From NCBI RefSeq assembly GCF_015326965.1, contig NZ_CP017659.1, forward strand, positions 2,914,001 through 2,978,000: a stretch of 64,000 nt of DNA. The letters run 5' to 3'. Source of the DNA: Paenibacillus sp. JZ16 (GTDB lineage Bacteria; Bacillota; Bacilli; Paenibacillales; Paenibacillaceae). A program made the translations under genes and the position numbers. The notes below the pieces were generated by a model. The model was not told the DNA's origin, did not search any database, and saw only the letters and a program-made list of their open reading frames with translations. Shown in pieces: positions 37,214 to 45,538 of this stretch (its first letter is position 1; each line of letters begins with the position of its first letter).

Positions 37214-38671
37214 CTATTCCAGCGGAGGAGCAAAGACGACGGGCAGCCAGACGATAAAGGTGCTGCCTTCCCCTCTTCGGGTAACAACCTCGACAGAGCC
37301 CTTGTGCTCATCAATAATCCATTTGGCGATGGATAAGCCAAGACCGGTCCCGCTCGTGATGCCTCTGGACTGATCCGCGCGATAGAAACGCTCGAATATA
37401 AACGGAACCTCATCCTTATCCATGCCGATCCCCGTATCCGAAATTCGCAGCCCGACCTGACCCTTGTACAGGACGACATCCAGGCTGACTTCACCCTCCG
37501 GCGTATACTTGAACGCATTCTCGATAAAGATGAACAGCATCTGCTGCAAGTAGTCCTTATTTCCTTCTACATAAACTCCGTTCAGGACAGACAGCTCTCC
37601 GACATGCCACTCAGCGGTTTTATCAAGGAAATGAGCACGCCGTGCGACCTCTTCAACCAATGGCTGCAGAGGAACCGGATTCAGCTCAAAGGTCTGACCG
37701 GTATCGGCTCGCGCCAGAGATAACATATCGTTCACCAGCCGGCTCATCCGCTTCGCTTCATCGGATATATCTCCCACCGCTTCGAACGAGATTTGTTTGA
37801 TCGTTTCTTCGTCCATATTCGCTCTCTCACCAGGGGCTTCCGTCCACATCTTCTGGAGGAGATCCACATTCCCCCGGATGGTGGTCAGCGGCGTTCGGAG
37901 TTCATGGGAAGCATCCGATACGAAACGCCGCTGGGCCGCATAGGCATCTTCAAGCTCTTTATAAAAGCCCTCCGTCCTCTCAAGCATGCCGTTAAACGTG
38001 CCGATCAATTGTCCGATCTCGTCCTCAGGCCCATCGTATTCGATACGTACGCTAAGGTCGGTGCCTTTTTGGATCTGCTCCGCTGCCTCCGTGACCTTGC
38101 CGATCGGTTTCATGGATTTCCGGGCGAGGAACAAGCCTAGTGTGGAAGCAATGACTAGTGTCGCTGCGGATCCCATGATGAGGATGGATTGAAGCCGGTC
38201 AAGTGTCTCGTCGATTAACCTTGTGTTGGAACCAATTTGAAGCCAGCCAAACAATTTCCTTGAGTTCGTTTCAACAACTGGGGATTCGTATACAAGGAAG
38301 GATACCCCATTAAAAGAAAAACGTTTAAACTCTCCGGGTTTAGTCATACTTAACGCTCTTTCTACAGTTGGATTCTCAAATTGCAAACCACTGAACTCCA
38401 TATTGCCAGATCTCCAGATGGATCCATTATAGAAAGTATAAAGCTGAACGTATAAATCAGCTGCCTCCATATTAAGCGCGGAGGAACGATCCGGTAGAAG
38501 CGCAACAGACGAAGACGTGTAACCGATTTTATTCGCTTCCTGTACTAATCGCTGTTTTAACTCCTCATACGTATACAAATGGACAAACCCATACACCGCC
38601 GAGCTGAATATCAGCAGTGTCACAAATAAAATGCCGGTATACCATGCTGTCAGTCTTAACCGAATGGACAT
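37214..38671 (-). CDS. Sensor histidine kinase, CssS-like by context
   Basis: A 485-residue membrane kinase: two transmembrane segments (about 13-33 and 165-185) around an extracellular sensor of about 130 residues, HAMP, HisKA with phospho-acceptor His in FVSDASHELRTPLTTIRG, and HATPase (ISDTGIGMDKDE, GTGLGLSIAKWII). The start follows the regulator stop by one base, behind GAGGAGATAATTAGC. The pair sits next to an htrA protease gene in the same orientation, as cssRS does in Bacillus; a secretion- or heat-stress role is therefore likely but inferred. Confidence 0.9.
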   Translation of the reverse strand: MSIRLRLTAWYTGILFVTLLIFSSAVYGFVHLYTYEELKQRLVQEANKIGYTSSSVALLPDRSSALNMEAADLYVQLYTFYNGSIWRSGNMEFSGLQFENPTVERALSMTKPGEFKRFSFNGVSFLVYESPVVETNSRKLFGWLQIGSNTRLIDETLDRLQSILIMGSAATLVIASTLGLFLARKSMKPIGKVTEAAEQIQKGTDLSVRIEYDGPEDEIGQLIGTFNGMLERTEGFYKELEDAYAAQRRFVSDASHELRTPLTTIRGNVDLLQKMWTEAPGERANMDEETIKQISFEAVGDISDEAKRMSRLVNDMLSLARADTGQTFELNPVPLQPLVEEVARRAHFLDKTAEWHVGELSVLNGVYVEGNKDYLQQMLFIFIENAFKYTPEGEVSLDVVLYKGQVGLRISDTGIGMDKDEVPFIFERFYRADQSRGITSGTGLGLSIAKWIIDEHKGSVEVVTRRGEGSTFIVWLPVVFAPPLE

Positions 38672-38672
38672 G

Positions 38673-39359
38673 CTAATTATCTCCTCTTAAAATATAACCG
38701 GCTCCGCGGATCGTCTGTATCAGCCGTTTACCTCCATGTTCCTCGGTCTTTTGCCGGAGCATGGCGATGTAAACCTCCAGCACGTTGGACTCCCCGCTGT
38801 AGTCATAGCCCCATATTTTATCCATGATCAAATCGCGGGACAGCACCCGCTTCGGATTTTGCATAAACAGATGCAGCAGCTCAAATTCCTTGGCGGTGAG
38901 CTCCAGTCTTTGCCCGCTGCGAATGACTTCCCTTGCATCGGTATCCATCACGAGATCCTCGAAGGTCAGTCGGTGGTTAGAGCTATCATCTCCGGTTTTG
39001 CGGCGCAACAAGGCTCGTACGCGGGCGAGCAGCTCCTCCAGCGCGAAGGGTTTGACTAAGTAATCATCCGCTCCGGCATCGAGTCCCTTGACCCGATTCT
39101 CCACCTCATCCTTCGCCGTCAGCATCAGCACCGGTGTCGTGCTTCCGCCTTCCCGGAGTCTGCGCAGCGCTTCAAATCCATCGACCTGAGGCATCATGAC
39201 ATCCAGAACGACAACGTCCGGGTCCTCACTCAAAATTACTTTCAAACCTTCCGCTCCGTTGGACGCGGTCAGGACGTCATAGCCCTCAAACGCAAGTCCC
39301 CTGCGCAGCATCGAAATAATCTTCTCATCATCATCTACAATTAATATCCGGGATCGCAT
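38673..39359 (-). CDS. OmpR-family response regulator, CssR-like by context
   Basis: A 228-residue regulator: receiver domain with the DDD acidic cluster (ILIVDDDEK), acceptor Asp in VVLDVMMPQ and Lys in YLVKPFALEE, then a winged-helix Trans_reg_C domain (ELTAKEFELLHLFMQNPKRVLSR, GYDYSGESNVLEVYIAMLRQK). ATG 39359 follows GAGGAGATGCCGCT. Co-transcribed with the kinase gene. Probable target: the neighbouring htrA gene. Confidence 0.93.
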   Translation of the reverse strand: MRSRILIVDDDEKIISMLRRGLAFEGYDVLTASNGAEGLKVILSEDPDVVVLDVMMPQVDGFEALRRLREGGSTTPVLMLTAKDEVENRVKGLDAGADDYLVKPFALEELLARVRALLRRKTGDDSSNHRLTFEDLVMDTDAREVIRSGQRLELTAKEFELLHLFMQNPKRVLSRDLIMDKIWGYDYSGESNVLEVYIAMLRQKTEEHGGKRLIQTIRGAGYILRGDN

Positions 39360-39437
39360 AGCGGCATCTCCTCTATCTTCTAGCGTTAAATTTAGTACGA
39401 CGTTACAATCCCATTATATCGGTCGTCTCAAGGACAA

Positions 39438-39473
39438 GACAAGCGGAAGGGAACGGTCCCTTCCGCTTGTTCT
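39438..39473 (-). terminator. Terminator of htrA
   Basis: A 14-bp stem, ACAAGCGGAAGGGA with TCCCTTCCGCTTGT (39439-39452, 39457-39470), lies just after the protease stop codon. On the minus strand the tail is CTTGTCC, so the T run is poor. Confidence 0.65.
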
Positions 39474-39488
39474 CACACATATCCAGGG

Positions 39489-41123
39489 TTACGGTTGTTG
39501 CTGTTGTTGCTGCTGTTGGGTTAAATCGAAATCGTTCTTATCGCCGATCGTAAGCGGCAGGTCAATCTTCTTGCCGTTACGAACCACATTCAACGTAATT
39601 TTGTCTCCAACCTTCTTCGATTGTATCAATTCAATTAGATCCTGCGAGGTCGGATATTTCGTCCCGTCTACACCCACAATGATGTCATATTGACGCAGGT
39701 CTGCTTCATAAGCCGGCGAACGGAATACGACGCCGTCAACATAAGAGCCTTCCGTTACGTAGGTGCCCAGGGATTGGGCAATTTGCGGAGTGACTGTTCC
39801 AAGGCTTGCCCCGATAAACGGAACCGGCTCTTTCGGAACTTCCTCATTGTTCTTCAGGTATTCCACAACTTCCTTGATCGTGCTGGACGGAATCGCAAAT
39901 CCGATCCCTTGCGCTTCCGCGCTGACGGCTACGTTCATCCCGATAACCTCGCCCTTCAGATTGAGAAGCGGCCCACCGGAGTTACCCGGATTAATCGAAG
40001 CATCGGTTTGCAGAAGATGCTCATAATTTCGATTATCCTCACCATTCGTCCCTTGAATATCGATCTCGCGTTCCTTCGAGCTAAGTACGCCTGCGGTTAC
40101 CGTATGCTCAAAACCGTGCGGGTTACCGATGGCAACAAGCCATTCACCAACCTTCAGCGAGTTGGAGTCGCCTAGCTGCACCGATGGAAAATCGGCCCCT
40201 TCGATTTTTAGTACGGCCAAATCGAGCTCATAGCTGGAACCGAGCAGCTTCGCTTCATAAGGCTTTTTGGTACCCTGAACCGTCACTTGGATCACATCTG
40301 CGCCATGGATCACATGCTCATTCGTCAAAATGTATCCCGACTTCTCAAAGATGAAACCCGAGCCGATGCCTGAAGGCTGAAGCTGGGATTCCTGACCTCC
40401 GTTGTTGCTGCTTCCACCGTTTCCGCCATTTCCTCCCTGGCTCGATTGTCCGCCGCCAAAGAAGTACCAGAACGGATCATTCATGTTCGGATTCGTGCTT
40501 TGACGATTGCTGCTGTTTACAAGCGTCTCGATCAGCACGACGGCTGGACTTGCCTGGTCAACAACCGCCGATACATCGCCCGGATTAGAAGGAATCATGG
40601 CCGATGCCGTAGTAGCTCCACCGTTATCATCAACGCTAGCTGAAGTTTCTTGGGCTGGCTCCGATGAATACGCCGCATCCGGCGTAAACAGATTCGTGCG
40701 GTCCGCGGCAAACATCAGGCTTGAAATAACAAGGACACCAGCCAAGAAGGACAACAGCACCGTCTTCACGGAATTTTTAGGCTTCTGGCTGTAATTCCAT
40801 TCTTTGTTTCTTTTCATCGAATCCATAGATCCGCCGCCCCCTTGGCTTCCGGAGGAATGTGACTGCGAGAAACCGGAGGATGGAATCGGTTTAACCGGTT
40901 GCGGAGCGGTAACCTCCACTTCCTGCGATTCCCGGCTCTGGTATGGTCGCTCCGTCTGCTGATCATCGCGTTCATTGGGTATGGACTGAAACGGTCCGTA
41001 AGAATAGTAATAAGACGAATTCTTCGTGGATGCTTCCTCACGTCTCGGTGCTTCATTGTTATTCGACTCGTTGTTCATTCCCTCATCATCCGGATACCCG
41101 TAGCGCTTTCTTTGGTCGTCCAT
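39489..41123 (-). CDS. htrA: HtrA/DegP-type S1C serine protease with PDZ domain
   Basis: A 544-residue membrane-anchored protease that degrades misfolded proteins outside the membrane. A long polar cytoplasmic N-terminus (about 1-115) is followed by one transmembrane helix (about 118-138, VLLSFLAGVLVISSLMFA), a Gly/Asn/Ser-rich linker, and a trypsin-like domain with triad His in TNEHVIHGA, Asp in LDLAVLK and Ser in GNSGGPL. One PDZ domain (about 430-530) ends in a polyglutamine tail of nine residues. ATG 41123 follows GGAGGTAGACCT. Gene symbol is used in the general sense; B. subtilis has several paralogues. Confidence 0.92.
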   Translation of the reverse strand: MDDQRKRYGYPDDEGMNNESNNNEAPRREEASTKNSSYYYSYGPFQSIPNERDDQQTERPYQSRESQEVEVTAPQPVKPIPSSGFSQSHSSGSQGGGGSMDSMKRNKEWNYSQKPKNSVKTVLLSFLAGVLVISSLMFAADRTNLFTPDAAYSSEPAQETSASVDDNGGATTASAMIPSNPGDVSAVVDQASPAVVLIETLVNSSNRQSTNPNMNDPFWYFFGGGQSSQGGNGGNGGSSNNGGQESQLQPSGIGSGFIFEKSGYILTNEHVIHGADVIQVTVQGTKKPYEAKLLGSSYELDLAVLKIEGADFPSVQLGDSNSLKVGEWLVAIGNPHGFEHTVTAGVLSSKEREIDIQGTNGEDNRNYEHLLQTDASINPGNSGGPLLNLKGEVIGMNVAVSAEAQGIGFAIPSSTIKEVVEYLKNNEEVPKEPVPFIGASLGTVTPQIAQSLGTYVTEGSYVDGVVFRSPAYEADLRQYDIIVGVDGTKYPTSQDLIELIQSKKVGDKITLNVVRNGKKIDLPLTIGDKNDFDLTQQQQQQQQP

Positions 41124-41282
41124 AGGTCTACCTCCTATTTAAAATCACTTGCTTCCAAGTGGTTTCATTGATTAACTGTTCTTATTGTGTACTATAAACC
41201 TTAATAGTACCTTAAAAACAATTAAAAGGCAGATAAAAAGAAAGCCGGGCGGCGTCAAGGGAATCTGATTCGAATGGAATCG

Positions 41283-41936
41283 CTATATTTTGACCCATCC
41301 CTTACGGTGGGCATAAATCGCCAATTGCGTGCGGTCTTCCAGCTCACACTTCATCAGCAGATTGCTGACATGGGTTTTAACCGTTTTAATGCTGATATGC
41401 AGCTCTTCGCCGATCTCTTTGTTGCTCTTGCCCTCGGCTATGAGCAGCAGCACTTCTTTCTCGCGCTCGGTAAGCCCGGAATCATCGCTGTTCACCATAT
41501 GTCGGCGGATCCCGCGGGTAAGTGCTTCCGACACGTCTTTGGTCATGACCGGCATGCCCCTGAACGCTCCCTGAAGAGCATAGATGAGTTCGTCAGCCGA
41601 AACGGTTTTCAGTACATAACTGACAGCCCCCGCCTCAATGCACTCAACCACAAGCTCATCTTCAAGAAAGCTGGTCAGAATCACAATCTTCTGGTCCGGG
41701 AACTCGGACATGACCGCACGCGTGGTCTCTGCCCCGTTCATCACCGGCATCATCAGATCCATAAGAATGAGATCAGGCCGGTCTGCCTCATCTCCATTTC
41801 TTAACATATCAACAACCTCTTGGCCGTTAGCTGCCTCTCCGATCACTTCAAATCCCGGATCCAGCGACAAATACGTTTTTAATCCCATACGAACCATGTC
41901 ATGATCATCCGCCAGCAATATCCGAATCGTACCCAT
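41283..41936 (-). CDS. liaR: LiaR-like NarL-family response regulator
   Basis: A 217-residue regulator with a complete receiver (ILLADDHDMVR, acceptor Asp in LILMDLMMPV, Lys in VLKTVS) and LuxR helix-turn-helix (LTEREKEVLLLIAEGKSNKEI, ISIKTVKTHVSNLL). Last gene of the liaF-liaS-liaR order known from Bacillus, where the system answers cell-envelope stress from lipid II-binding antibiotics. The assignment rests on gene order and partner types. Confidence 0.88.
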   Translation of the reverse strand: MGTIRILLADDHDMVRMGLKTYLSLDPGFEVIGEAANGQEVVDMLRNGDEADRPDLILMDLMMPVMNGAETTRAVMSEFPDQKIVILTSFLEDELVVECIEAGAVSYVLKTVSADELIYALQGAFRGMPVMTKDVSEALTRGIRRHMVNSDDSGLTEREKEVLLLIAEGKSNKEIGEELHISIKTVKTHVSNLLMKCELEDRTQLAIYAHRKGWVKI

Positions 41937-41953
41937 AAGATGTTGTCCCCTCT

Positions 41954-43036
41954 CTACTCCACTGGCTCAGCCAGCTCTTCCTGTTCCTTGCTCTCTTCCG
42001 CAGCCGGTCCCTGACTACCCTCGGCCTCAAATAGCGGAATGTTTACGCGAACTGTCGTTCCTGCACCCTTTTTGCTTATGATATCGACCTGGCCACCAAG
42101 CTTTTCGGCTCGCTCACGCATCGTGGACAGCCCGTATGAGCCCTGCTTGCCTGCCACCTCGTCAAACCCGATCCCGTCGTCGCTGATGCTTAAAATAACG
42201 CGTTTCTGATCCTCACGAAGCGACATGCTGACAAGGCTTGCACCGGCATGTTTCACAATGTTGGCTACGGCTTCCTGGATAATCAGGAACAGCTGATGCT
42301 CAATCGCATCGGACACCCCGCCGTAAAGTTCCACATCCTTCATGCCCTTCAGGCCATTTTGGCGGCAGTAATCCGGAAACCACCGTTCGAGTGCCTCCTC
42401 CAGGGTTCTTCCTTCCAGTTCAACAGGCCGAAGCTGTGCAATCAGCGCCCGCATCTGCTTCTGTGCCACGTGAGACATCTCAATCAACTGACCGAGCACT
42501 TTATCGCCGTGCTCCGGGTTTCTCTTCAGAACCGCCGGAAGCGATGAAGCCGACATATGAATCGCGAACAACTGCTGACTGACCGTATCATGCAAATCCC
42601 TTGCCATCCGGCGTCGTTCCTCAAGCACGGCGGCTTCCGCGGCGATCTCTTTCTCAATGACATCCTGCTCGCCCAGGCGCTGCAGCAGCTTCATCTTCTT
42701 CTCCAGCGCTTCCGTCATTCCGTTAAACTCATCATATACTCTGGCAAAAGAACCGTCTTCCATTGCCGGCAGCCGCACGTTCAGATTTCCTTTGGCAACC
42801 TGCAGCATGTTCAGATGTAGCAGGTCCAGCGGTCGCTGAATGCGCTGCCCCGCGATGTACCCCGCAATCCCCGTAAACAGAAGTACACCGACCGTGTAAT
42901 ATACCCACAGCCGGTTATCTTCAATATGTATGTAGCCGGATTGGTTTGCTGTATACAGGAAAACAGCAACCCCGGCTCCAATCAACAGAAAGTAAAACAG
43001 TATCACCCATTTGGTATTTTTCAATATTCCCATCAT
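41954..43036 (-). CDS. liaS: LiaS-like intramembrane-sensing histidine kinase
   Basis: A 360-residue kinase: two transmembrane helices (about 9-28 and 43-62) with only about 14 residues between, typical of intramembrane sensors; HAMP; HisKA_3 with His in RMARDLHDTVSQQLF; HATPase (ISDDGIGFDE, GSYGLSTMRERA). The acidic C-terminus (EESKEQEELAEPVE) is unusual. It starts right after the liaF-like gene. Confidence 0.9.
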   Translation of the reverse strand: MMGILKNTKWVILFYFLLIGAGVAVFLYTANQSGYIHIEDNRLWVYYTVGVLLFTGIAGYIAGQRIQRPLDLLHLNMLQVAKGNLNVRLPAMEDGSFARVYDEFNGMTEALEKKMKLLQRLGEQDVIEKEIAAEAAVLEERRRMARDLHDTVSQQLFAIHMSASSLPAVLKRNPEHGDKVLGQLIEMSHVAQKQMRALIAQLRPVELEGRTLEEALERWFPDYCRQNGLKGMKDVELYGGVSDAIEHQLFLIIQEAVANIVKHAGASLVSMSLREDQKRVILSISDDGIGFDEVAGKQGSYGLSTMRERAEKLGGQVDIISKKGAGTTVRVNIPLFEAEGSQGPAAEESKEQEELAEPVE

Positions 43037-43041
43037 AACGG

Positions 43042-44151
43042 TTATCCTACCCTATTCACTTTGACATCACCGATAAATACGCTGACGGTGATTCGTATTT
43101 TCTTACCGGCTTCCCTGTAGTGCGGGCTTTCCAGACCGGCATTGCTCATAAAGCCGCTGCGGCTTTCCTCCAGCACCTTCATATCGCCAATGAATGAGTT
43201 GGTCGTGACATGAATGCCGACATCCGAATCATTCGGAACGAATACCTTGACATCCCCGATAAACGCCGAGATGTTGATTTTCGTTTCTCCGTAAGGGATT
43301 TGAGCTTTGGTCAGATCCAGCACCGTATCACCGATGAACTGGGAGATATTTGTCGGCTTCAGCTGAAAATAATCTTTTCCCATGTGCACGTCCCCGATAA
43401 AAGAGGACTTGTTCACCGCATCATGGCTGTGCCAAGATTGATGATGATGGTGTTGATGTTGGTGCTGTTCATCCTTATAATCCGATCCGTTGCCGTAGCT
43501 TTTGCCGTTATCGTCAAAATCCACATGAACTCTGAACTTGCTGCGATCCTGAGGCTCCTGGCGCGGTCGCTCCTGCTGCTGTCCCTGCCAGCGGTAACCC
43601 TTGCCCTGCTCATGAAAATCCGGTGATCCTGGTTCGCGATCGGGCAGGATATTCTCAGACTTGTCAGCCTTGTCTGGCTTGCCAAATCTCCGTTCGAATT
43701 CTTCATCCAGGGAAGAATCAAGCGGACGCGCTTCAGGCGGATCGGGAATGTCATAATGGTCGCTACGATGCGAGCTAAAGTCATCCGGACTTGGCGGCGA
43801 TGGCGGCGGCGTATGAGGTTTCGGTTTGAAAATGACCTGCAATCCAAACCCAATCAGCATAATCGGAATCGCATACTTGATCAGATCGCCAAACGAGAAG
43901 TCAATCAAATTCAGGTTTTTTCCAAGAAAGTACGATCCGATAATGATCGGCACGACAGAGCCCCATAGTGCCCCTCCGCGGGCATAAATTAAGCTTTGCA
44001 GCCCGAACCAGATGATGAATACCGGCCAAAAAGTCTTGAATATATAACCAAGATCCACATGTATCATATCGAGCTGATTTAGAAGAAACAACACACCAAT
44101 ACCGATGAGCAGCAATCCGTTGCTAAGCTGGCTCCATCCTTTTCTACTCAT
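43042..44151 (-). CDS. liaF: LiaF-like membrane protein with five FIGD repeats
   Basis: A 369-residue protein. Four transmembrane segments (about residues 10-110) are followed by a long, charged, Pro/Asp-rich linker with a His/Gln cluster (QHQHQHHHHQSWH) and a C-terminal LiaF-type domain in which SxFIGD occurs five times (SSFIGDVH, SQFIGDTV, SAFIGDVK, NSFIGDMK, SVFIGDVK), suggesting a beta-repeat structure. LiaF inhibits LiaRS in Bacillus. At 369 residues it is much longer than B. subtilis LiaF (about 240). ATG 44151 follows AAGGGGATGACC. First gene of the liaFSR-like operon. Confidence 0.85.
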   Translation of the reverse strand: MSRKGWSQLSNGLLLIGIGVLFLLNQLDMIHVDLGYIFKTFWPVFIIWFGLQSLIYARGGALWGSVVPIIIGSYFLGKNLNLIDFSFGDLIKYAIPIMLIGFGLQVIFKPKPHTPPPSPPSPDDFSSHRSDHYDIPDPPEARPLDSSLDEEFERRFGKPDKADKSENILPDREPGSPDFHEQGKGYRWQGQQQERPRQEPQDRSKFRVHVDFDDNGKSYGNGSDYKDEQHQHQHHHHQSWHSHDAVNKSSFIGDVHMGKDYFQLKPTNISQFIGDTVLDLTKAQIPYGETKINISAFIGDVKVFVPNDSDVGIHVTTNSFIGDMKVLEESRSGFMSNAGLESPHYREAGKKIRITVSVFIGDVKVNRVG

Positions 44152-44295
44152 GGTCATCCCCTTGCCTTCCAGTTCTATTTTTTCTTAACTACAGTGTACA
44201 ACATATTGCGATGAACAGGTTAGCGGCGGTGGAATGAAGTTGAACTCGGTCTAGAGACTGAGTCCATGGATAAAAATGGGAGCCAAACCATAATA

Positions 44296-44330
44296 AAAGA
44301 CCCCCGCTAAAGCGGAGGTCTTATTTTTGC
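44296..44330 (-). terminator. Terminator of the spore-protein-like gene
   Basis: AAGACCCCCGC and GCGGAGGTCTT pair with one mismatch around TAAA; the minus-strand tail is TTTTATT. Confidence 0.8.
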
Positions 44331-44355
44331 ACGAACGGGCGCTGGCATCTACACC

Positions 44356-44556
44356 TTAACGGTTTGTTGGATGGTCCCCTGGTGTGTTCAGTTCGCCAAA
44401 CTCAGCATCAAACTTCTCGTTCGGTTTTTTGTAGTTCTCTTGAACTTTGGAATTCCCTTTTGGGTTGCTGGCTATGCTGGTATCTTCAGCAAACTCAGCG
44501 TTAAACTTTTCATTCGGCGTTTTAAAGTTCTCTTGTACCTTGTTCTTTTTAGCCAC
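44356..44556 (-). CDS. Gamma-type small acid-soluble spore protein-like
   Basis: A 66-residue Lys/Asn/Glu-rich protein built of two near-identical units: KVQENFKTPNEKFNAEFAED and KVQENYKKPNEKFDAEFGEL. Gamma-type SASP of Bacillus (SspE) have the same build: a duplicated, Gln/Asn-rich unit with a TEFASE spore-protease site. AEFAED here matches that site loosely. GTG 44556 follows GGGAGGTGAATACT. Gamma SASPs store amino acids in the spore. The resemblance is in layout and the EFA core, not in full sequence, so confidence is moderate. Confidence 0.55.
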   Translation of the reverse strand: MAKKNKVQENFKTPNEKFNAEFAEDTSIASNPKGNSKVQENYKKPNEKFDAEFGELNTPGDHPTNR

Positions 44557-44687
44557 AGTATTCACCTCCCTGTTCATATGCAATACCATCATCCTCTTCA
44601 GGGGTTTGGCCCCCGAAAAGTAGTATGTGATGAACAGGGAGGCATTATTCTTAAATGTTTACTGCCAATCTACGCGCCAAAATCACC

Positions 44688-45434
44688 CTAAATGGCTTCC
44701 TCCAAAACGGATGCCGGCAGGAAACGATAGGTCTCGATCGCGTTATCCAGGGTTCTGAGCATTTCCTCCGTGCATTTGCCGCTTCCGGTTTTAATGACCT
44801 GTACCTCGACGTCCTTCTTCCCCCACTCCTTAAACACTTGTTTGGTTGTGGAGAAATAAAGATCGATTTTTTGCCCTTTGATCGCTGATCCGATATCCGC
44901 TACGATTCCATAACCATAGCCCGGTATATAGAGAATACTGCCAAGCGGAAATACATCCGGATCCGCGGCAATCGTTGATAGCGTATTTCGATCCCGCTTC
45001 ACCTTCACACCGGAATAGGTAATTCCATATTGAGGATGCCCCGGCTTCTTCCCGGTGGATTCATAACCTGCCGTATAGCCGGTAGCGGTTACCTTCACCG
45101 TATGCAGCACCTGGTCCTCCCTAGGCGCAAGCACGGGCATGGATTCGCGTTTCTTGCCAGGCACGCTGGCCTTAGGCCCCGTATCCGGAACATCCAAATA
45201 TCTATTCATATCGCTAAAACCTGCTACTCGAAACGCATAGAAGCGAGACATTTCCACGTAATCGGAGCCTTGATATCCCCCGGACGGATCATACACATTT
45301 CTTAAGTCTGTTGAATCATAGGATTCGCTTAGAATCAGATTATGGGCATCTACTATTGAAGAACCTGCACTGAACAAGACGGCTGATAAAATAAAACCAG
45401 CAAAAAACCTCTGCCATTTTTTCCATTGGATCAT
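44688..45434 (-). CDS. Secreted 3D-domain protein (YocH/MltA-like fold)
   Basis: A 248-residue exported protein: signal peptide or N-terminal anchor (about 8-30, [17 protein letters not shown]), a middle region and a C-terminal 3D domain (about 115-225: [49 protein letters not shown]) with the three conserved aspartates. Such proteins are cell-wall hydrolases of the lytic-transglycosylase fold or resuscitation-factor-like. No LysM or G5 domain precedes it. ATG 45434 follows GGGGGAGGTACTCAC. Confidence 0.88.
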   Translation of the reverse strand: MIQWKKWQRFFAGFILSAVLFSAGSSIVDAHNLILSESYDSTDLRNVYDPSGGYQGSDYVEMSRFYAFRVAGFSDMNRYLDVPDTGPKASVPGKKRESMPVLAPREDQVLHTVKVTATGYTAGYESTGKKPGHPQYGITYSGVKVKRDRNTLSTIAADPDVFPLGSILYIPGYGYGIVADIGSAIKGQKIDLYFSTTKQVFKEWGKKDVEVQVIKTGSGKCTEEMLRTLDNAIETYRFLPASVLEEAI

Positions 45435-45538
45435 GTGAGTACCTCCCCCTTACTAGCGAGGGTTCCCACTTCCCAAAAAGAATATACGTGATGGCAGAGG
45501 TTTGCATGTCCCTACGTTACTTAAGCTTAAAGCTAAAC

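Noticed and set aside
39489..39515. CAA/CTG-type triplet run at the end of htrA as a possible functional repeat
   Set aside because: It encodes only the short polyglutamine tail of the protease; such tails are usually variable and need no separate explanation.
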